This document shows, piece after piece, positions 9,012 to 17,986 of a DNA stretch of 64,000 nt. The stretch spans positions 1-64,000 of the forward strand of contig NZ_NIJM01000017.1 of the NCBI RefSeq assembly GCF_002836945.1. Direction: 5' to 3'. Within the stretch, counting starts at the first letter, position 1, and every line of letters begins with the position of its first letter. Source of the stretch: Shewanella chilikensis (GTDB taxonomy: Bacteria > Pseudomonadota > Gammaproteobacteria > Enterobacterales > Shewanellaceae). Under the pieces are notes generated by a model, which was not told the DNA's origin, did no database searches, and saw only the letters and a list, made by a program, of their open reading frames with translations. The translations under genes and the position numbers were made by a program.

Positions 9012-9830
9012 TTAGAATTCTTTGGCCATGGCTTCAGCCCTGGCAATACAGTTGTTCATTGCTTGTTTGATCAGTCCCTTGAGATCACTTCGTTGGAAGG
9101 TTTCCACCGCTTCATGGGTGGTACCGCCCTTGGAGGTGACATTCTGCCGCAGTTGGCCGGCGCTCAGCTGAGGATTTTGAATCACCATCTGTGAGGCACC
9201 CAGCGCCGCCTGCTGCACCAGTAACCTGGCCTTGGATTCATCCAGCCCCAGTTCTTTGGCCGCATCCATCATGCCTTCCATAAACAGGAAAAAATAGGCC
9301 GGAGAGCTGCCCGCCAAGGCGATCACCAAATTGAGATCCGTTTCTTTGTCTACCCACAGGGTCTCGCCGCCACTGGCCATAATCTGCTGGCAAAGATCTT
9401 TATCCGCCTGCTCAACCCCGCTTGCGGCATAAAGGCCTGTCATGCCATAGCCAAGTTGGGTTGGGGTGTTGGGCATGGTGCGGATAAGCTTAATCTGCTG
9501 GCCGAAGTAGTCATTGTATCTGGCGGCTGGGATCCCTGCCGCTATGGTAATAAACAGCTTGTCGGCCAGCGGCAGTGTTGCCAGTTGCTCACACACCTGC
9601 TGCATCAGTTGCGGTTTGACTGACAGCACTATGATATCGGCCCAGTCACAGGCGGCTTGGTTGTCTGTGGTGGTGAGGATGCCGAAATCGCGCTTGAGGG
9701 CATCGAGTTTAGCTGTACTTGGGTTGCTGGCCTGGATCAATTCAGCCGGATAACCGCTGCCCACCAGCCCGCTGATGATACTGCGGCTCATATTGCCGGC
9801 GCCGATAAAACAGATTTTCTTTTGAGCCAT
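9012..9830 (-). CDS. proC: Pyrroline-5-carboxylate reductase
   Basis: The last step of proline synthesis: NAD(P)H-dependent reduction of 1-pyrroline-5-carboxylate. The N-terminal Rossmann motif is GAGNMSRSI, and the conserved segment RTMPNTP appears near residue 115. The open frame extends 36 codons further upstream, but the ATG at 9830 follows a strong ribosome site (aggggac), starts the known domain and gives the usual length of 272 residues. It is second in the yggS operon. Confidence 0.96.
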   Translation of the reverse strand: MAQKKICFIGAGNMSRSIISGLVGSGYPAELIQASNPSTAKLDALKRDFGILTTTDNQAACDWADIIVLSVKPQLMQQVCEQLATLPLADKLFITIAAGIPAARYNDYFGQQIKLIRTMPNTPTQLGYGMTGLYAASGVEQADKDLCQQIMASGGETLWVDKETDLNLVIALAGSSPAYFFLFMEGMMDAAKELGLDESKARLLVQQAALGASQMVIQNPQLSAGQLRQNVTSKGGTTHEAVETFQRSDLKGLIKQAMNNCIARAEAMAKEF

Positions 9831-9962
9831 GCTGTCCCCTGTCACTTGTGATTGGAGTGTATCCCGCATCGGGTTTGACCGTGCGGGAGATATTAGTATT
9901 TGGGCCAATACTATCAAAAACAAGGTCTCAGCGGCCAATCTCAGATCTTATTGGCTGGTTTA

Positions 9963-10658
9963 TCAGCCGTAGTTCCGCTCGCCGAAAATAGCGCTGCCGA
10001 CTCTAACCATGGTAGAGCCCTTGGCGATGGCGAGTTCAAGATCCTGACTCATACCCATGGACAGGGTATCTACCTGGGGAAACTTGAGCTTCAGTTCGGC
10101 AAACAGTCGCTGCATGTGCGACAGCTCCGCCTCAAGCCTTGGGCCTTCACCGGCACTGGGAATTGTCATCAGTCCCCTGAGTCTGAGGTTGGGCAATGAG
10201 TCCACCAGGCTCGCCAGCTCAAACATTTCGCTCTGTGTTGCTATTCCTGCTTTGGAACTCTCACCCGAGACATTGATTTGGATACAGATTTCCAGTGGAG
10301 GCATGCCTTCTGGGCGCTGCTCCGACAGGCGGCGGGCAATTTTTTCCCGCTCCAGGGTGTGCATCCAATGGAAGTGCTCGGCGACAATTTTTGATTTATT
10401 GGATTGCAGCGGGCCGATAAAGTGCCATTCTATATCGGGACAGCGCTGCGCCAGTTCCATGGCTTTCTGTTGCCCCTCCTGGACATAGTTTTCGCCAAAG
10501 CAACGTTGCCCGGCGGCATAAGCTTGTTCAATGTCGGCGACCGGCTTGGTCTTGCTGACAGCCAGCAGCTTGATCTCGCTTGCATTTCGGGACGAAATTT
10601 GCGCCGCTTGAGCTATCCTGCGCTGGGCTAGTGCCAGTCTGTCTGCTATTGTTGTCAT
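9963..10658 (-). CDS. yggS: Pyridoxal phosphate homeostasis protein YggS
   Basis: A 231-residue PLP-binding protein (PLPBP) without known enzyme activity; it buffers pyridoxal phosphate. The PLP lysine lies in LLAVSKTKP near residue 35, and the barrel motifs HFIGPLQSNK and RGLMTIP are present. An upstream in-frame start at 10691 would add 11 residues and is less likely. It is first in the operon. The 5' end is only 36 bp from the divergent pilT start, so the two promoters must overlap. Confidence 0.95.
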   Translation of the reverse strand: MTTIADRLALAQRRIAQAAQISSRNASEIKLLAVSKTKPVADIEQAYAAGQRCFGENYVQEGQQKAMELAQRCPDIEWHFIGPLQSNKSKIVAEHFHWMHTLEREKIARRLSEQRPEGMPPLEICIQINVSGESSKAGIATQSEMFELASLVDSLPNLRLRGLMTIPSAGEGPRLEAELSHMQRLFAELKLKFPQVDTLSMGMSQDLELAIAKGSTMVRVGSAIFGERNYG

Positions 10659-10694
10659 GATGTAAACTTTTTGGTTGAACGGATATCCCAAACT

Positions 10695-11732
10695 ATGGAA
10701 ATCACTGAATTATTGGCCTTTAGTGTAAAGCATAACGCTTCGGATCTGCACTTATCGGCCGGTGTGCCTCCCATGATACGCGTCGACGGTGAGGTCAGAA
10801 AGATTAATGTCCCTGCGCTTGATCACCAAGGGGTTCACAGACTTGTCTACGACATAATGAATGACAAGCAGCGTAAGGATTATGAAGAGTTTCTGGAAAT
10901 CGACTTTTCCTTTGAAGTTCCCAATCTGGCGCGTTTTCGTGTCAATGCCTTCAATCAGTCCCGCGGCGCCGCCGCGGTTTTTCGTACTATTCCCAGCGAC
11001 ATTTTGACTTTGGAACAACTGGGCGCGCCGGAAATCTTCAAGAAAATCGCTTCATATCCTCGCGGTTTGGTGTTGGTAACCGGCCCCACAGGTTCGGGTA
11101 AGAGTACCACCCTGGCGGCGATGATAGATTACGTCAATGAGAACCGCCACGATCATATTCTCACCATTGAAGACCCTATCGAATTCGTGCACCAAAACAA
11201 GCAATGCCTTATCAACCAGCGGGAAGTGCACCGCCATACCCACAGCTTTAACGCCGCCCTCAGAAGCGCCCTGCGTGAAGACCCGGATGTCATCCTGGTC
11301 GGTGAGATGCGGGATTTGGAAACCATACGCCTGGCGATGACCGCGGCAGAAACCGGCCACTTGGTTTTCGGTACCTTGCACACCACCTCGGCGGCCAAGA
11401 CCATTGACCGTGTGGTTGACGTATTCCCCGCAGGCGAGAAAGACATGGTGCGTACCATGTTGTCTGAGTCGTTGCAGGCGGTTATCTCCCAGACTCTGAT
11501 CAAGAAAGTTGGCGGCGGCCGGGTGGCGGCCCATGAGATCATGATGGGAACCCCGGCTATCCGAAACCTTATCCGTGAGGACAAGGTGGCACAGATGTAT
11601 TCTGCTATTCAAACCGGTATGGCCCATGGCATGCAAACCTTGGAGCAGAGCCTGCAAAACCTGGTGAATCGCGGCTTGATCAGTCGGGAAGATGCCATGG
11701 CCAAGAGCTCCAACAAACAAGCGAATTTCTAA
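10695..11732 (+). CDS. pilT: Type IV pilus retraction ATPase PilT
   Basis: A 345-residue hexameric ATPase that drives type IV pilus retraction and twitching motility from the cytoplasmic face of the inner membrane. Walker A is GPTGSGKST (residues 130-138), and the His-box region (LVFGTLHTTSAAKT) is present. The PilT-specific motif AIRNLIRE, needed for retraction, appears near residue 290. I chose the ATG at 10695, which gives the standard N-terminus MEITELL; an in-frame start at 10671 is possible. pilU follows after 9 bp. Confidence 0.97.
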   Translation: MEITELLAFSVKHNASDLHLSAGVPPMIRVDGEVRKINVPALDHQGVHRLVYDIMNDKQRKDYEEFLEIDFSFEVPNLARFRVNAFNQSRGAAAVFRTIPSDILTLEQLGAPEIFKKIASYPRGLVLVTGPTGSGKSTTLAAMIDYVNENRHDHILTIEDPIEFVHQNKQCLINQREVHRHTHSFNAALRSALREDPDVILVGEMRDLETIRLAMTAAETGHLVFGTLHTTSAAKTIDRVVDVFPAGEKDMVRTMLSESLQAVISQTLIKKVGGGRVAAHEIMMGTPAIRNLIREDKVAQMYSAIQTGMAHGMQTLEQSLQNLVNRGLISREDAMAKSSNKQANF

Positions 11733-11741
11733 GGAGTCCCC

Positions 11742-12854
11742 ATGGACGTCAGACCTTTTCTCAAGGCTATGGTGGAGCGCAAGGCCTCGGATCTCTTTAT
11801 TACCGCGGCCTTTCCTCCCAGTGCCAAGGTGGACGGTGAACTCAGGCCGTTGGCGGAAAACGCCTTTACCCCGGCGCAGTCGCTGGAGTTTGTCGAATCT
11901 TTGATGACGCCGGAGCAGAAAAAGGAGTTTCACGAGACCCGTGAATGTAACTTTGCCGTGGGCGCCAAGGAGCTGGGGCGTTTCCGGGTCAGTGCCTTCT
12001 GGCAACGGGAGTCGGCAGGCTGCGTGATGCGGCGCATCGAAACCAAGATCCCTACAGTGGAGCAGTTGTACCTGCCGCCCATTCTCAAAGACTTGGTGAT
12101 GAGCAAGCGCGGATTGGTGATCATGGTCGGGGGAACAGGTACCGGTAAGTCCACCTCGCTGGCGGCACTTATCGGTTATCGCAATGCCAATGCCAGGGGA
12201 CATATACTCACCATCGAAGATCCGGTGGAATTTGTTCACCAACATGGCAAGAGCATTATCACCCAGCGGGAAGTGGGTATAGATACCGAATCTTTTGATG
12301 CAGCGCTCAAGAGCTCATTGCGCCAGGCGCCGGATGTTATCCTTATCGGTGAGATCCGTACCCAGGAAACCATGGAGTTTGCTCTGTCGTTCGCTGAAAC
12401 CGGCCATTTGTGTATGGCAACTCTGCACGCCAACAACGCCAACCAGGCGCTGGATCGCATCATGCACCTGGTGCCTGAGAGTAAGCACCAACAGCTGTTG
12501 TTTGACCTGTCGCTTAACCTGCGCGGTATTGTGGCCCAGCAGTTGGTGCCCAAGGTGGACGGCACAGGTCGGCGCGCAGCCATCGAAGTGCTTATCAACA
12601 CTCCCAGAGTGGCCAGTCTTATTCAAAAGAACGAGCTGCACGTGCTCAAGGAGACCATGGCCAAGTCCAACGAGCAGGGGATGCAAACCTTCGATCAGGC
12701 GCTGTTCAAGCTCTACTGTGAAGGGGAGATCAGCTACGCCGATGCACTGCATCATGCTGACTCGCCTAACGACCTGCGACTCATGATTAAACTCCACAGC
12801 AATGACACCGGCAACTCAGGTTTCATGGAGGGAGTCACCCTGGATATGGACTAA
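11742..12854 (+). CDS. pilU: PilT-like ATPase PilU
   Basis: A 370-residue paralogue of PilT that helps retraction as an accessory motor. Walker A is GGTGTGKST (residues 130-138). The AIRNLIRE motif of PilT is replaced by a diverged RVASLIQKNE segment, as is usual in PilU. A good ribosome site (aaggagt) precedes it, and a terminator follows 46 bp after the stop codon, so pilT-pilU is a two-gene unit. Confidence 0.96.
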   Translation: MDVRPFLKAMVERKASDLFITAAFPPSAKVDGELRPLAENAFTPAQSLEFVESLMTPEQKKEFHETRECNFAVGAKELGRFRVSAFWQRESAGCVMRRIETKIPTVEQLYLPPILKDLVMSKRGLVIMVGGTGTGKSTSLAALIGYRNANARGHILTIEDPVEFVHQHGKSIITQREVGIDTESFDAALKSSLRQAPDVILIGEIRTQETMEFALSFAETGHLCMATLHANNANQALDRIMHLVPESKHQQLLFDLSLNLRGIVAQQLVPKVDGTGRRAAIEVLINTPRVASLIQKNELHVLKETMAKSNEQGMQTFDQALFKLYCEGEISYADALHHADSPNDLRLMIKLHSNDTGNSGFMEGVTLDMD

Positions 12855-12900
12855 TGGGGGCTGCATTTCCCCATAGAATATTGACCATTCTACTTGGATG

Positions 12901-12925
12901 AAAAGGCGTCACTCTGACGCCTTTT
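12901..12925 (+). terminator. Rho-independent terminator of pilTU
   Basis: Stem aaaaggcgtca / tgacgcctttt with a three-base loop. Confidence 0.9.
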
Positions 12926-13010
12926 GTGTTGGTATTGAGCGGATTGTTCGAAAAACAACAGTGTTTTTGTTATTGTGTTGCGCCTATTTTGTGAAAAGGA
13001 TGGAAGGGGA

Positions 13011-14120
13011 ATGCAATTGCGGCAAACCACTTTATTTTCAGCTTTGGGTCTGGCGCTGGCCGGTTGTTTCACTCTGCCGGCCGTGGCCGTGCCGGTTTCC
13101 GATGAGCTGGATATCGGCGGGGCGGTACGAGTTAACTATGGCTGGAAAGACTATGATGACGATGCCAAATTGGAGTTCGAGCTGTTTCGTGCCGATGTCA
13201 AATACGACAATGGAGAGCTGTTTGCATCGGCTCAGTATCGCTGGTATCAGGATCAGGATGTGATCCAGCATGCCTTCTTTGGCTATCGTTTTTCAGAAAA
13301 CTCGGACATTCGCCTCGGGGTCACCCAGGTGCCTTTCGGTTTGCTGCCCTATGCGGCTCATTCCTTCTGGTTCGGCGCGACTTATTACCTCGGCTTTGAA
13401 GACGACTATGATGCCGGTATTCACTGGCAGTACAGCAAGGACGGCTGGCGCTACGATCTCGCCTGGTTTGCCAATGATGAATATGGCGACGGTAGTCGCT
13501 TTAAGCGTTATTCCTTCGATGTTGCCACCACGGAAAATGCTCCCTATGAAGAAGCCGGGCAGTTTAACGCCAGGGTAGAGCGTAGCCTGAAGTATGGTGA
13601 GTTTGCCCATAAACTGGGCGCTTCTGTGCAATATAGCCGTTTGGACTACAAGCCAATGGCCGGCGCCGTTGCCGGTGAAGACACAGATGGCTTGGCGGTA
13701 GCCGCCCATTGGCAAATGGATTGGCACGCCTGGCAGACTCAGGTGCAGTATCTGCATTATGACTATGACATGCCCGGCGAGCGTTTGGCGCTGTCGGCCT
13801 TTGCCTACCCGTTTGAGATAGCGGCCGAGGCCGATGTGCTCACATTTAATTTGTCGCGCAGCATAGATGTTGATTGGGGCCCTATCACTCAGCTCAACTG
13901 TTATAACGACTACAGCCAGGTATTTGCCTCGGGTACCGGGTTGGATGATTCGGTGCAGAATGTCACAGGTTGCGCCATCAGCGCCGGTAAGTTTTACTCT
14001 TATGTCGACTGGATTGCCGGTAAAAACATGTGGTTTGTCAACGGCCCGGGCATAGGTATTGCCGAAGGCGACAGCAGCTGGCATTCGAGGCTGAATATCA
14101 ATGTCGGCTTCTATTTTTAA
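13011..14120 (+). CDS. Outer-membrane beta-barrel (porin-like) protein
   Basis: A 369-residue protein with a signal peptide (LGLALAGCFTLPAVA) and a mature part made of alternating hydrophobic and aromatic strands, ending in the terminal Phe typical of outer-membrane barrels (NVGFYF). It is rich in Tyr and Trp, with acidic loops. It looks like a 14-18 strand porin of the phosphate-selective or DcaP type, but I cannot name the family or substrate. I chose the ATG at 13011 because it has a strong ribosome site (aagggga) and starts the signal peptide; the frame opens 12 codons earlier. Confidence 0.8.
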   Translation: MQLRQTTLFSALGLALAGCFTLPAVAVPVSDELDIGGAVRVNYGWKDYDDDAKLEFELFRADVKYDNGELFASAQYRWYQDQDVIQHAFFGYRFSENSDIRLGVTQVPFGLLPYAAHSFWFGATYYLGFEDDYDAGIHWQYSKDGWRYDLAWFANDEYGDGSRFKRYSFDVATTENAPYEEAGQFNARVERSLKYGEFAHKLGASVQYSRLDYKPMAGAVAGEDTDGLAVAAHWQMDWHAWQTQVQYLHYDYDMPGERLALSAFAYPFEIAAEADVLTFNLSRSIDVDWGPITQLNCYNDYSQVFASGTGLDDSVQNVTGCAISAGKFYSYVDWIAGKNMWFVNGPGIGIAEGDSSWHSRLNINVGFYF

Positions 14121-14177
14121 TTGCTGAAGCTAAACTGCTGTAGAGTGCAAACAAGAGATTAAACAAATGGAGGTGTT

Positions 14178-14774
14178 ATGGTGAAGGTGTTCAAGCCCAT
14201 GGCAAGATTGAATTTAACCGTGCCGACATTGAAGGGACTGGCTTTGACTGGTTTGGCTTTTACAGCATGGGTTTTGGCGCCCATGGCGGCTGTTGCCGGT
14301 CAGTGCCCCGATTACCTCAATATCAAGTTGAGAAAGCTCCATTCCCAGGAGTCTGTCGACCTGTGTGAACTCACCCAAGGTAAACCTGTGCTTCTGGTCA
14401 ATACCGCCAGCAATTGTGGTTTTACGCCTCAATTCAAGGCGCTTGAAGCCCTGCATAAGGACTACCGCGAGCGCGGGCTGGTGGTGATAGGTTTTCCATC
14501 CGATGACTTCTTCCAGGAAGAAAACCAAGAGAAAGATACCGCCAAGGTGTGTTACATCAACTATGGCGTGACCTTTACTATGGTGGCTACCTCTGCGGTT
14601 CGTGGTAGTGATGTGAACCCGGTATTTGCCTATCTGGGGCAGCAGGCCGGCGCGCCCAAGTGGAACTTCTACAAGTACCTGGTCAGTGGCGACGGTAAAC
14701 AGGTGCAGAGCTTTAACTCCAGAGTCAAACCCGATAGTGATGAATTGATCAAAGCGATTGAATCTGTGCTTTAA
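14178..14774 (+). CDS. Exported glutathione peroxidase-family protein
   Basis: A 198-residue thioredoxin-fold protein of the GPx family with an N-terminal signal or anchor (hydrophobic 16-40). The peroxidatic Cys is C80 in NTASNCGFTPQ, and Trp162-Asn163 (KWNFYKYL) keep two other members of the catalytic tetrad. The usual FPCNQF motif is here FPSDDF (107-111), so both the resolving Cys position and the catalytic Gln are replaced. This may change the reductant or reduce activity. A consensus ribosome site (ggaggtg) precedes the start. A peroxide-reducing role in the periplasm is inferred from the family and export signal. Confidence 0.85.
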   Translation: MVKVFKPMARLNLTVPTLKGLALTGLAFTAWVLAPMAAVAGQCPDYLNIKLRKLHSQESVDLCELTQGKPVLLVNTASNCGFTPQFKALEALHKDYRERGLVVIGFPSDDFFQEENQEKDTAKVCYINYGVTFTMVATSAVRGSDVNPVFAYLGQQAGAPKWNFYKYLVSGDGKQVQSFNSRVKPDSDELIKAIESVL

Positions 14775-14808
14775 TATCTGACTTATTGATTTTCTATCTG
14801 AGGTGATT

Positions 14809-15822
14809 TTGGCTAAGTTTATCGGTCTTGATAAAGACAAGGGCCACGCCGGGCGTGGTAAAACCGGGATATTGCTGTTGAATCTGGGGACGCCGGACGC
14901 ACCGACACCCGCGGCGGTGCGGCGTTATCTGGCCGAATTTCTCTCCGATCCCAGGGTGGTGGAGATCCCCAAGGCGCTGTGGAAGCTTATTCTCCATGGC
15001 ATTATTCTCAGGGTCAGGCCGGCCAAATCGGCGGCCCTTTACCGTGAGGTGTGGACTGATAAGGGCTCGCCACTGATGGATATCAGTGAGCGCCAGACCC
15101 GGGCCTTGGCAGAAAAACTCAAGGCCGAAGGCGTTGAAGCCGAAGTTGCCTTGGCGATGCGTTATGGCAACCCGGCGGTGGGCGATGTGCTCAAACGCCT
15201 GCACAACCAAGGGGTTGATAAACTGGTTGTACTGCCGCTCTATCCTCAATATGCCGGCCCTACCACGGGCTCTGCGTTTGATGCCATAGCCAAAGAGTTG
15301 ACTCAATGGCGTTACCTGCCGTCGCTGCATTTTATCCATACCTACCACGATAATCCGCTGTTTATCGAGGCGCTGGCCGAGTCCATCGAAGCAGACTTTG
15401 CCCAACACGGCAAACCGCAGAAATTGGTGCTGTCGTACCATGGTATGCCGGAGCGGAATCTCAAGCTGGGCGACCCTTACTACTGCTTCTGTATCAAGAC
15501 CTCAAGATTGTTGGCCGAGCGTCTTGGGCTGGCAGAGGATGATGTGATCAGCAGCTTCCAGTCCCGTTTCGGCAAGGCCAAATGGCTGGGCCCTTACACG
15601 GATGAAACCATGATGGCTCTGCCAAAGCAGGGGATCACAGATGTAGCCGTTGCCTGTCCGGCATTCAGCGCCGATTGCCTGGAAACTCTGGAGGAGATTG
15701 CCGGGCAGAACCGTGAGTTCTTCGAGCAGGCCGGTGGTAAGTCATTCCGCTATATAGCGGCGCTCAACGACAGACCGCGCCATATAGAGATGATGGCGGA
15801 GTTGGTTCGTCCCTATCTGTAA
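14809..15822 (+). CDS. hemH: Ferrochelatase
   Basis: Inserts ferrous iron into protoporphyrin IX, the last step of heme synthesis. The catalytic His is H211 (LSYHGMPERN), and the second conserved segment CPAFSADCLETLEE follows near residue 280. The start is probably the TTG at 14809, with gagg five bases upstream, giving MAKFIGL; a GTG at 14803 would leave the ribosome site inside its own start. The length of 337 residues fits. Shewanella species often carry two ferrochelatase genes, so this may be one of a pair. Confidence 0.93.
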   Translation: MAKFIGLDKDKGHAGRGKTGILLLNLGTPDAPTPAAVRRYLAEFLSDPRVVEIPKALWKLILHGIILRVRPAKSAALYREVWTDKGSPLMDISERQTRALAEKLKAEGVEAEVALAMRYGNPAVGDVLKRLHNQGVDKLVVLPLYPQYAGPTTGSAFDAIAKELTQWRYLPSLHFIHTYHDNPLFIEALAESIEADFAQHGKPQKLVLSYHGMPERNLKLGDPYYCFCIKTSRLLAERLGLAEDDVISSFQSRFGKAKWLGPYTDETMMALPKQGITDVAVACPAFSADCLETLEEIAGQNREFFEQAGGKSFRYIAALNDRPRHIEMMAELVRPYL

Positions 15823-15840
15823 GCGCTCTTTCCCCCTATT

Positions 15841-15864
15841 CAGGGCTGCAATCCGGCAGCCCTG
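15841..15864 (+). terminator. Hairpin after hemH
   Basis: Stem cagggctgc / gcagccctg 18 bp past the stop codon. No T run follows, so it may be only a weak terminator or a 3' stabilising structure. Confidence 0.45.
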
Positions 15865-15994
15865 CCAACAATATTTGACACTACCTTTCTTTGCGGATCG
15901 CTTCGCTGCCCTTGTTGCCTGCCACGCTATGCCTTAGCTTGGCAAGTTGAATGTTAATTTATGGTTAACAATAGAAAAATAAGGATAAGGCATC

Positions 15995-16729
15995 ATGGAT
16001 CGCGAGCAGATATATGCCAGCATGGCCGGAGAGGGTCGACTGGATTATGAAAAGTACCTCAATACTCCCAAATTGCTCAGCTGTCAGAAGCCCTATGAGC
16101 AGCTGTGTAACGCCGATGAGCTGCAGTTTCAAATAGTGCATCAGTCGGAGGAGTTGTGGATGAAGCTCATCTGTTACACCCTGCTGGAGATTGATGAGCG
16201 TATGGCCGCAGGGGAGACCTTTAAGGTGTTGACCCTGTTTGCCCGGGTACATAAGGCGATGGGGTTTCTTATCGAGCAACTGAGTATTCTTGATACCATG
16301 TCCATCAAGGATTATCAGGCAATTCGGCTGCAGCTGGGCAACGGCAGCGGTCAGGAATCACCGGGATTCAAAACCCTGTTGCAGCTTTATAAGCCGCTGT
16401 GGCTCACCTTTGAGCGAGTCTACCTTGAGCAAAAGGGGCTGACGGTCGAGCAGATATACAACAGTGAATACCGTCACGATGAAAGCTATATGGTGGCTGA
16501 GGCCATGATAGAGTACGACCAGCTGTTTCAGCACTTCCGTTACCATCACATCAAACTCATCCACAGAAGCATAGGCATAGACAGCATGTCGCTGAAGGGG
16601 CGCAGCACTGAAATCCTCAACTCAGGTATGAAGATGCAGTTTTTCCCTAAACTATGGCAAATTCGCGGTCAGATGACAGATATCTGGGGCGGTGTTTACG
16701 GCGTCAAACGCGACTCGATTGCCGACTGA
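15995..16729 (+). CDS. Divergent tryptophan 2,3-dioxygenase family protein
   Basis: A 244-residue protein of the heme-dependent TDO superfamily, shorter than typical bacterial enzymes (about 280). Both heme-pocket histidines are kept: H49 in IVHQSEELWMK and the proximal H185 in HHIKLIHRSIG. The substrate site differs. The GFQS-FR segment reads GQES-FK (residues 119-126), so the Arg that grips the tryptophan carboxylate is a Lys. The GTGGS loop is SLKGR (near 199-203). The gene lies 10 bp before a kynureninase-like gene, which suggests a linked pathway on an indole or related substrate. Whether it oxidises tryptophan is open. Confidence 0.85.
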   Translation: MDREQIYASMAGEGRLDYEKYLNTPKLLSCQKPYEQLCNADELQFQIVHQSEELWMKLICYTLLEIDERMAAGETFKVLTLFARVHKAMGFLIEQLSILDTMSIKDYQAIRLQLGNGSGQESPGFKTLLQLYKPLWLTFERVYLEQKGLTVEQIYNSEYRHDESYMVAEAMIEYDQLFQHFRYHHIKLIHRSIGIDSMSLKGRSTEILNSGMKMQFFPKLWQIRGQMTDIWGGVYGVKRDSIAD

Positions 16730-16739
16730 GGAGCCTGGA

Positions 16740-17870
16740 ATGTCGTTGAAATCGCGTTTTCATCTGCCCGAAGGGCACTATTTTTTGTCCCACTCTGTGG
16801 GCGCCATGCCAAAGGGCTGCGAAGCTGCGGCCAGCGAGTTTCTCGGCGCCTGGAAGCATCAAGGCGGTGACGCCTGGCCTGTGTGGCTCGAGGGGGTTGA
16901 GCAGTTTTTGCAGCAACTTGCGGCTTTGACCCGAGTTCCTGCCAGTGGCTTTTGCCCGCAGCTGAATCTCTCTTCGGCTTTATCCAAGCTGGTCGGCGCC
17001 CTGCCGAATGCCAAGCCCGGTCAGCGGATCTTGGCCACCGAACTGGATTTCCCCTCCATGGGGTTTGTATTGCAACAGGCCGAGAAGAAGGGCTACCGCC
17101 TGCAGCTGCTTGAGCCGCAAGCCGGGCTGGTGTCTTTGAACCAGTGGCAACAGGCCTTGGGAGAGGATGTGGCGCTGGCCTTTATCACCCATGCCATTTC
17201 CGAAACCGGTCAGTTGCAGTCCGTGAGTGAAATTTGCGCTTTGGCCCGAAGCTTAGGAGTAATGACTGTGGTGGATATTGCCCAGTCTCTCGGAGTCATA
17301 CCGATAGATTTGGGGCAGTGGCAGGCTGATGCTGTCTTGGGTTCCTGCGTTAAATGGTGTTGCGCTGGCCCGGGGGCGGCCTTTTTATGGCTCAGCGATA
17401 GGTTGGCCCAGACGCTGGAGCCTGTGGATCTGGGATGGTTCTCCCATGAGGCGCCGTTTGAGTTCGATATCCATGACTTCCGCTATGCCAAGGGAGCAAA
17501 AAGGTTTTGGGGGGGCACGCCTTCCGTATTGCCTTACATGCTGGCGGCGGCGTCACTGCAGCAGCTGCGCGCTTTCGGCGATAGTCAAATTTATCAACAC
17601 AATCAGCGCTTGGGGCAGGGGATCCTGGATTGTGCCCTGAGTTATGAACTCAAGGTGGTGACGCCCAATATCAGCGGCGAGCGCAGTGGCACTGTGGTAG
17701 TCGATTTCGCCGATAGGCAGGCGGCGCAGCAAGTGTTCAATAGATTGGGGATCAAGACAGACTTGCGCCCAAGATTCGGCTTTCGCTTTTCGCCGCATAT
17801 CTATACCGATGGTGAGGATATGGAGGCTTTGCTGCAGGGGCTCAGACAGTTGGGCGGCAAAAGGCTCTGA
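16740..17870 (+). CDS. Kynureninase-like PLP-dependent (class V) enzyme
   Basis: A 376-residue fold-type I PLP enzyme of the class V aminotransferase group, closest in look to kynureninase-like proteins. The PLP Lys is K205 in SCVKWCCAGPGAAFLW. The cofactor segment VVDIAQSLG (178-186) and the Arg-rich tail DLRPRFGFRFSPHIY also fit. The ATG at 16740 follows gaggagc, within 11 bp of the upstream gene, so the pair is an operon. Kynureninase would act two steps after TDO, but no kynurenine formamidase gene is present here. The substrate is therefore inferred from context only. Confidence 0.85.
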   Translation: MSLKSRFHLPEGHYFLSHSVGAMPKGCEAAASEFLGAWKHQGGDAWPVWLEGVEQFLQQLAALTRVPASGFCPQLNLSSALSKLVGALPNAKPGQRILATELDFPSMGFVLQQAEKKGYRLQLLEPQAGLVSLNQWQQALGEDVALAFITHAISETGQLQSVSEICALARSLGVMTVVDIAQSLGVIPIDLGQWQADAVLGSCVKWCCAGPGAAFLWLSDRLAQTLEPVDLGWFSHEAPFEFDIHDFRYAKGAKRFWGGTPSVLPYMLAAASLQQLRAFGDSQIYQHNQRLGQGILDCALSYELKVVTPNISGERSGTVVVDFADRQAAQQVFNRLGIKTDLRPRFGFRFSPHIYTDGEDMEALLQGLRQLGGKRL

Positions 17871-17986
17871 GAGCTTGTGGGCAGGATCTGGGGCCGATTT
17901 AGATGAGACTCATTCCTGGGGAAGCCGAAATAAGATTGGGCCAGCTGCGGCTTAAATTCTCCGGGAGTCTTTAAGCCACTGAGGTT

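Noticed and set aside
11052-12245. A 397-codon minus-strand frame opposite pilT and pilU
   Set aside because: It is the antisense of two highly conserved ATPase genes and shows no family of its own.
12975-13010. Upstream start for the outer-membrane barrel gene
   Set aside because: The start at 13011 has the better ribosome site and begins the signal peptide; the earlier start would put charged and Cys residues before it.
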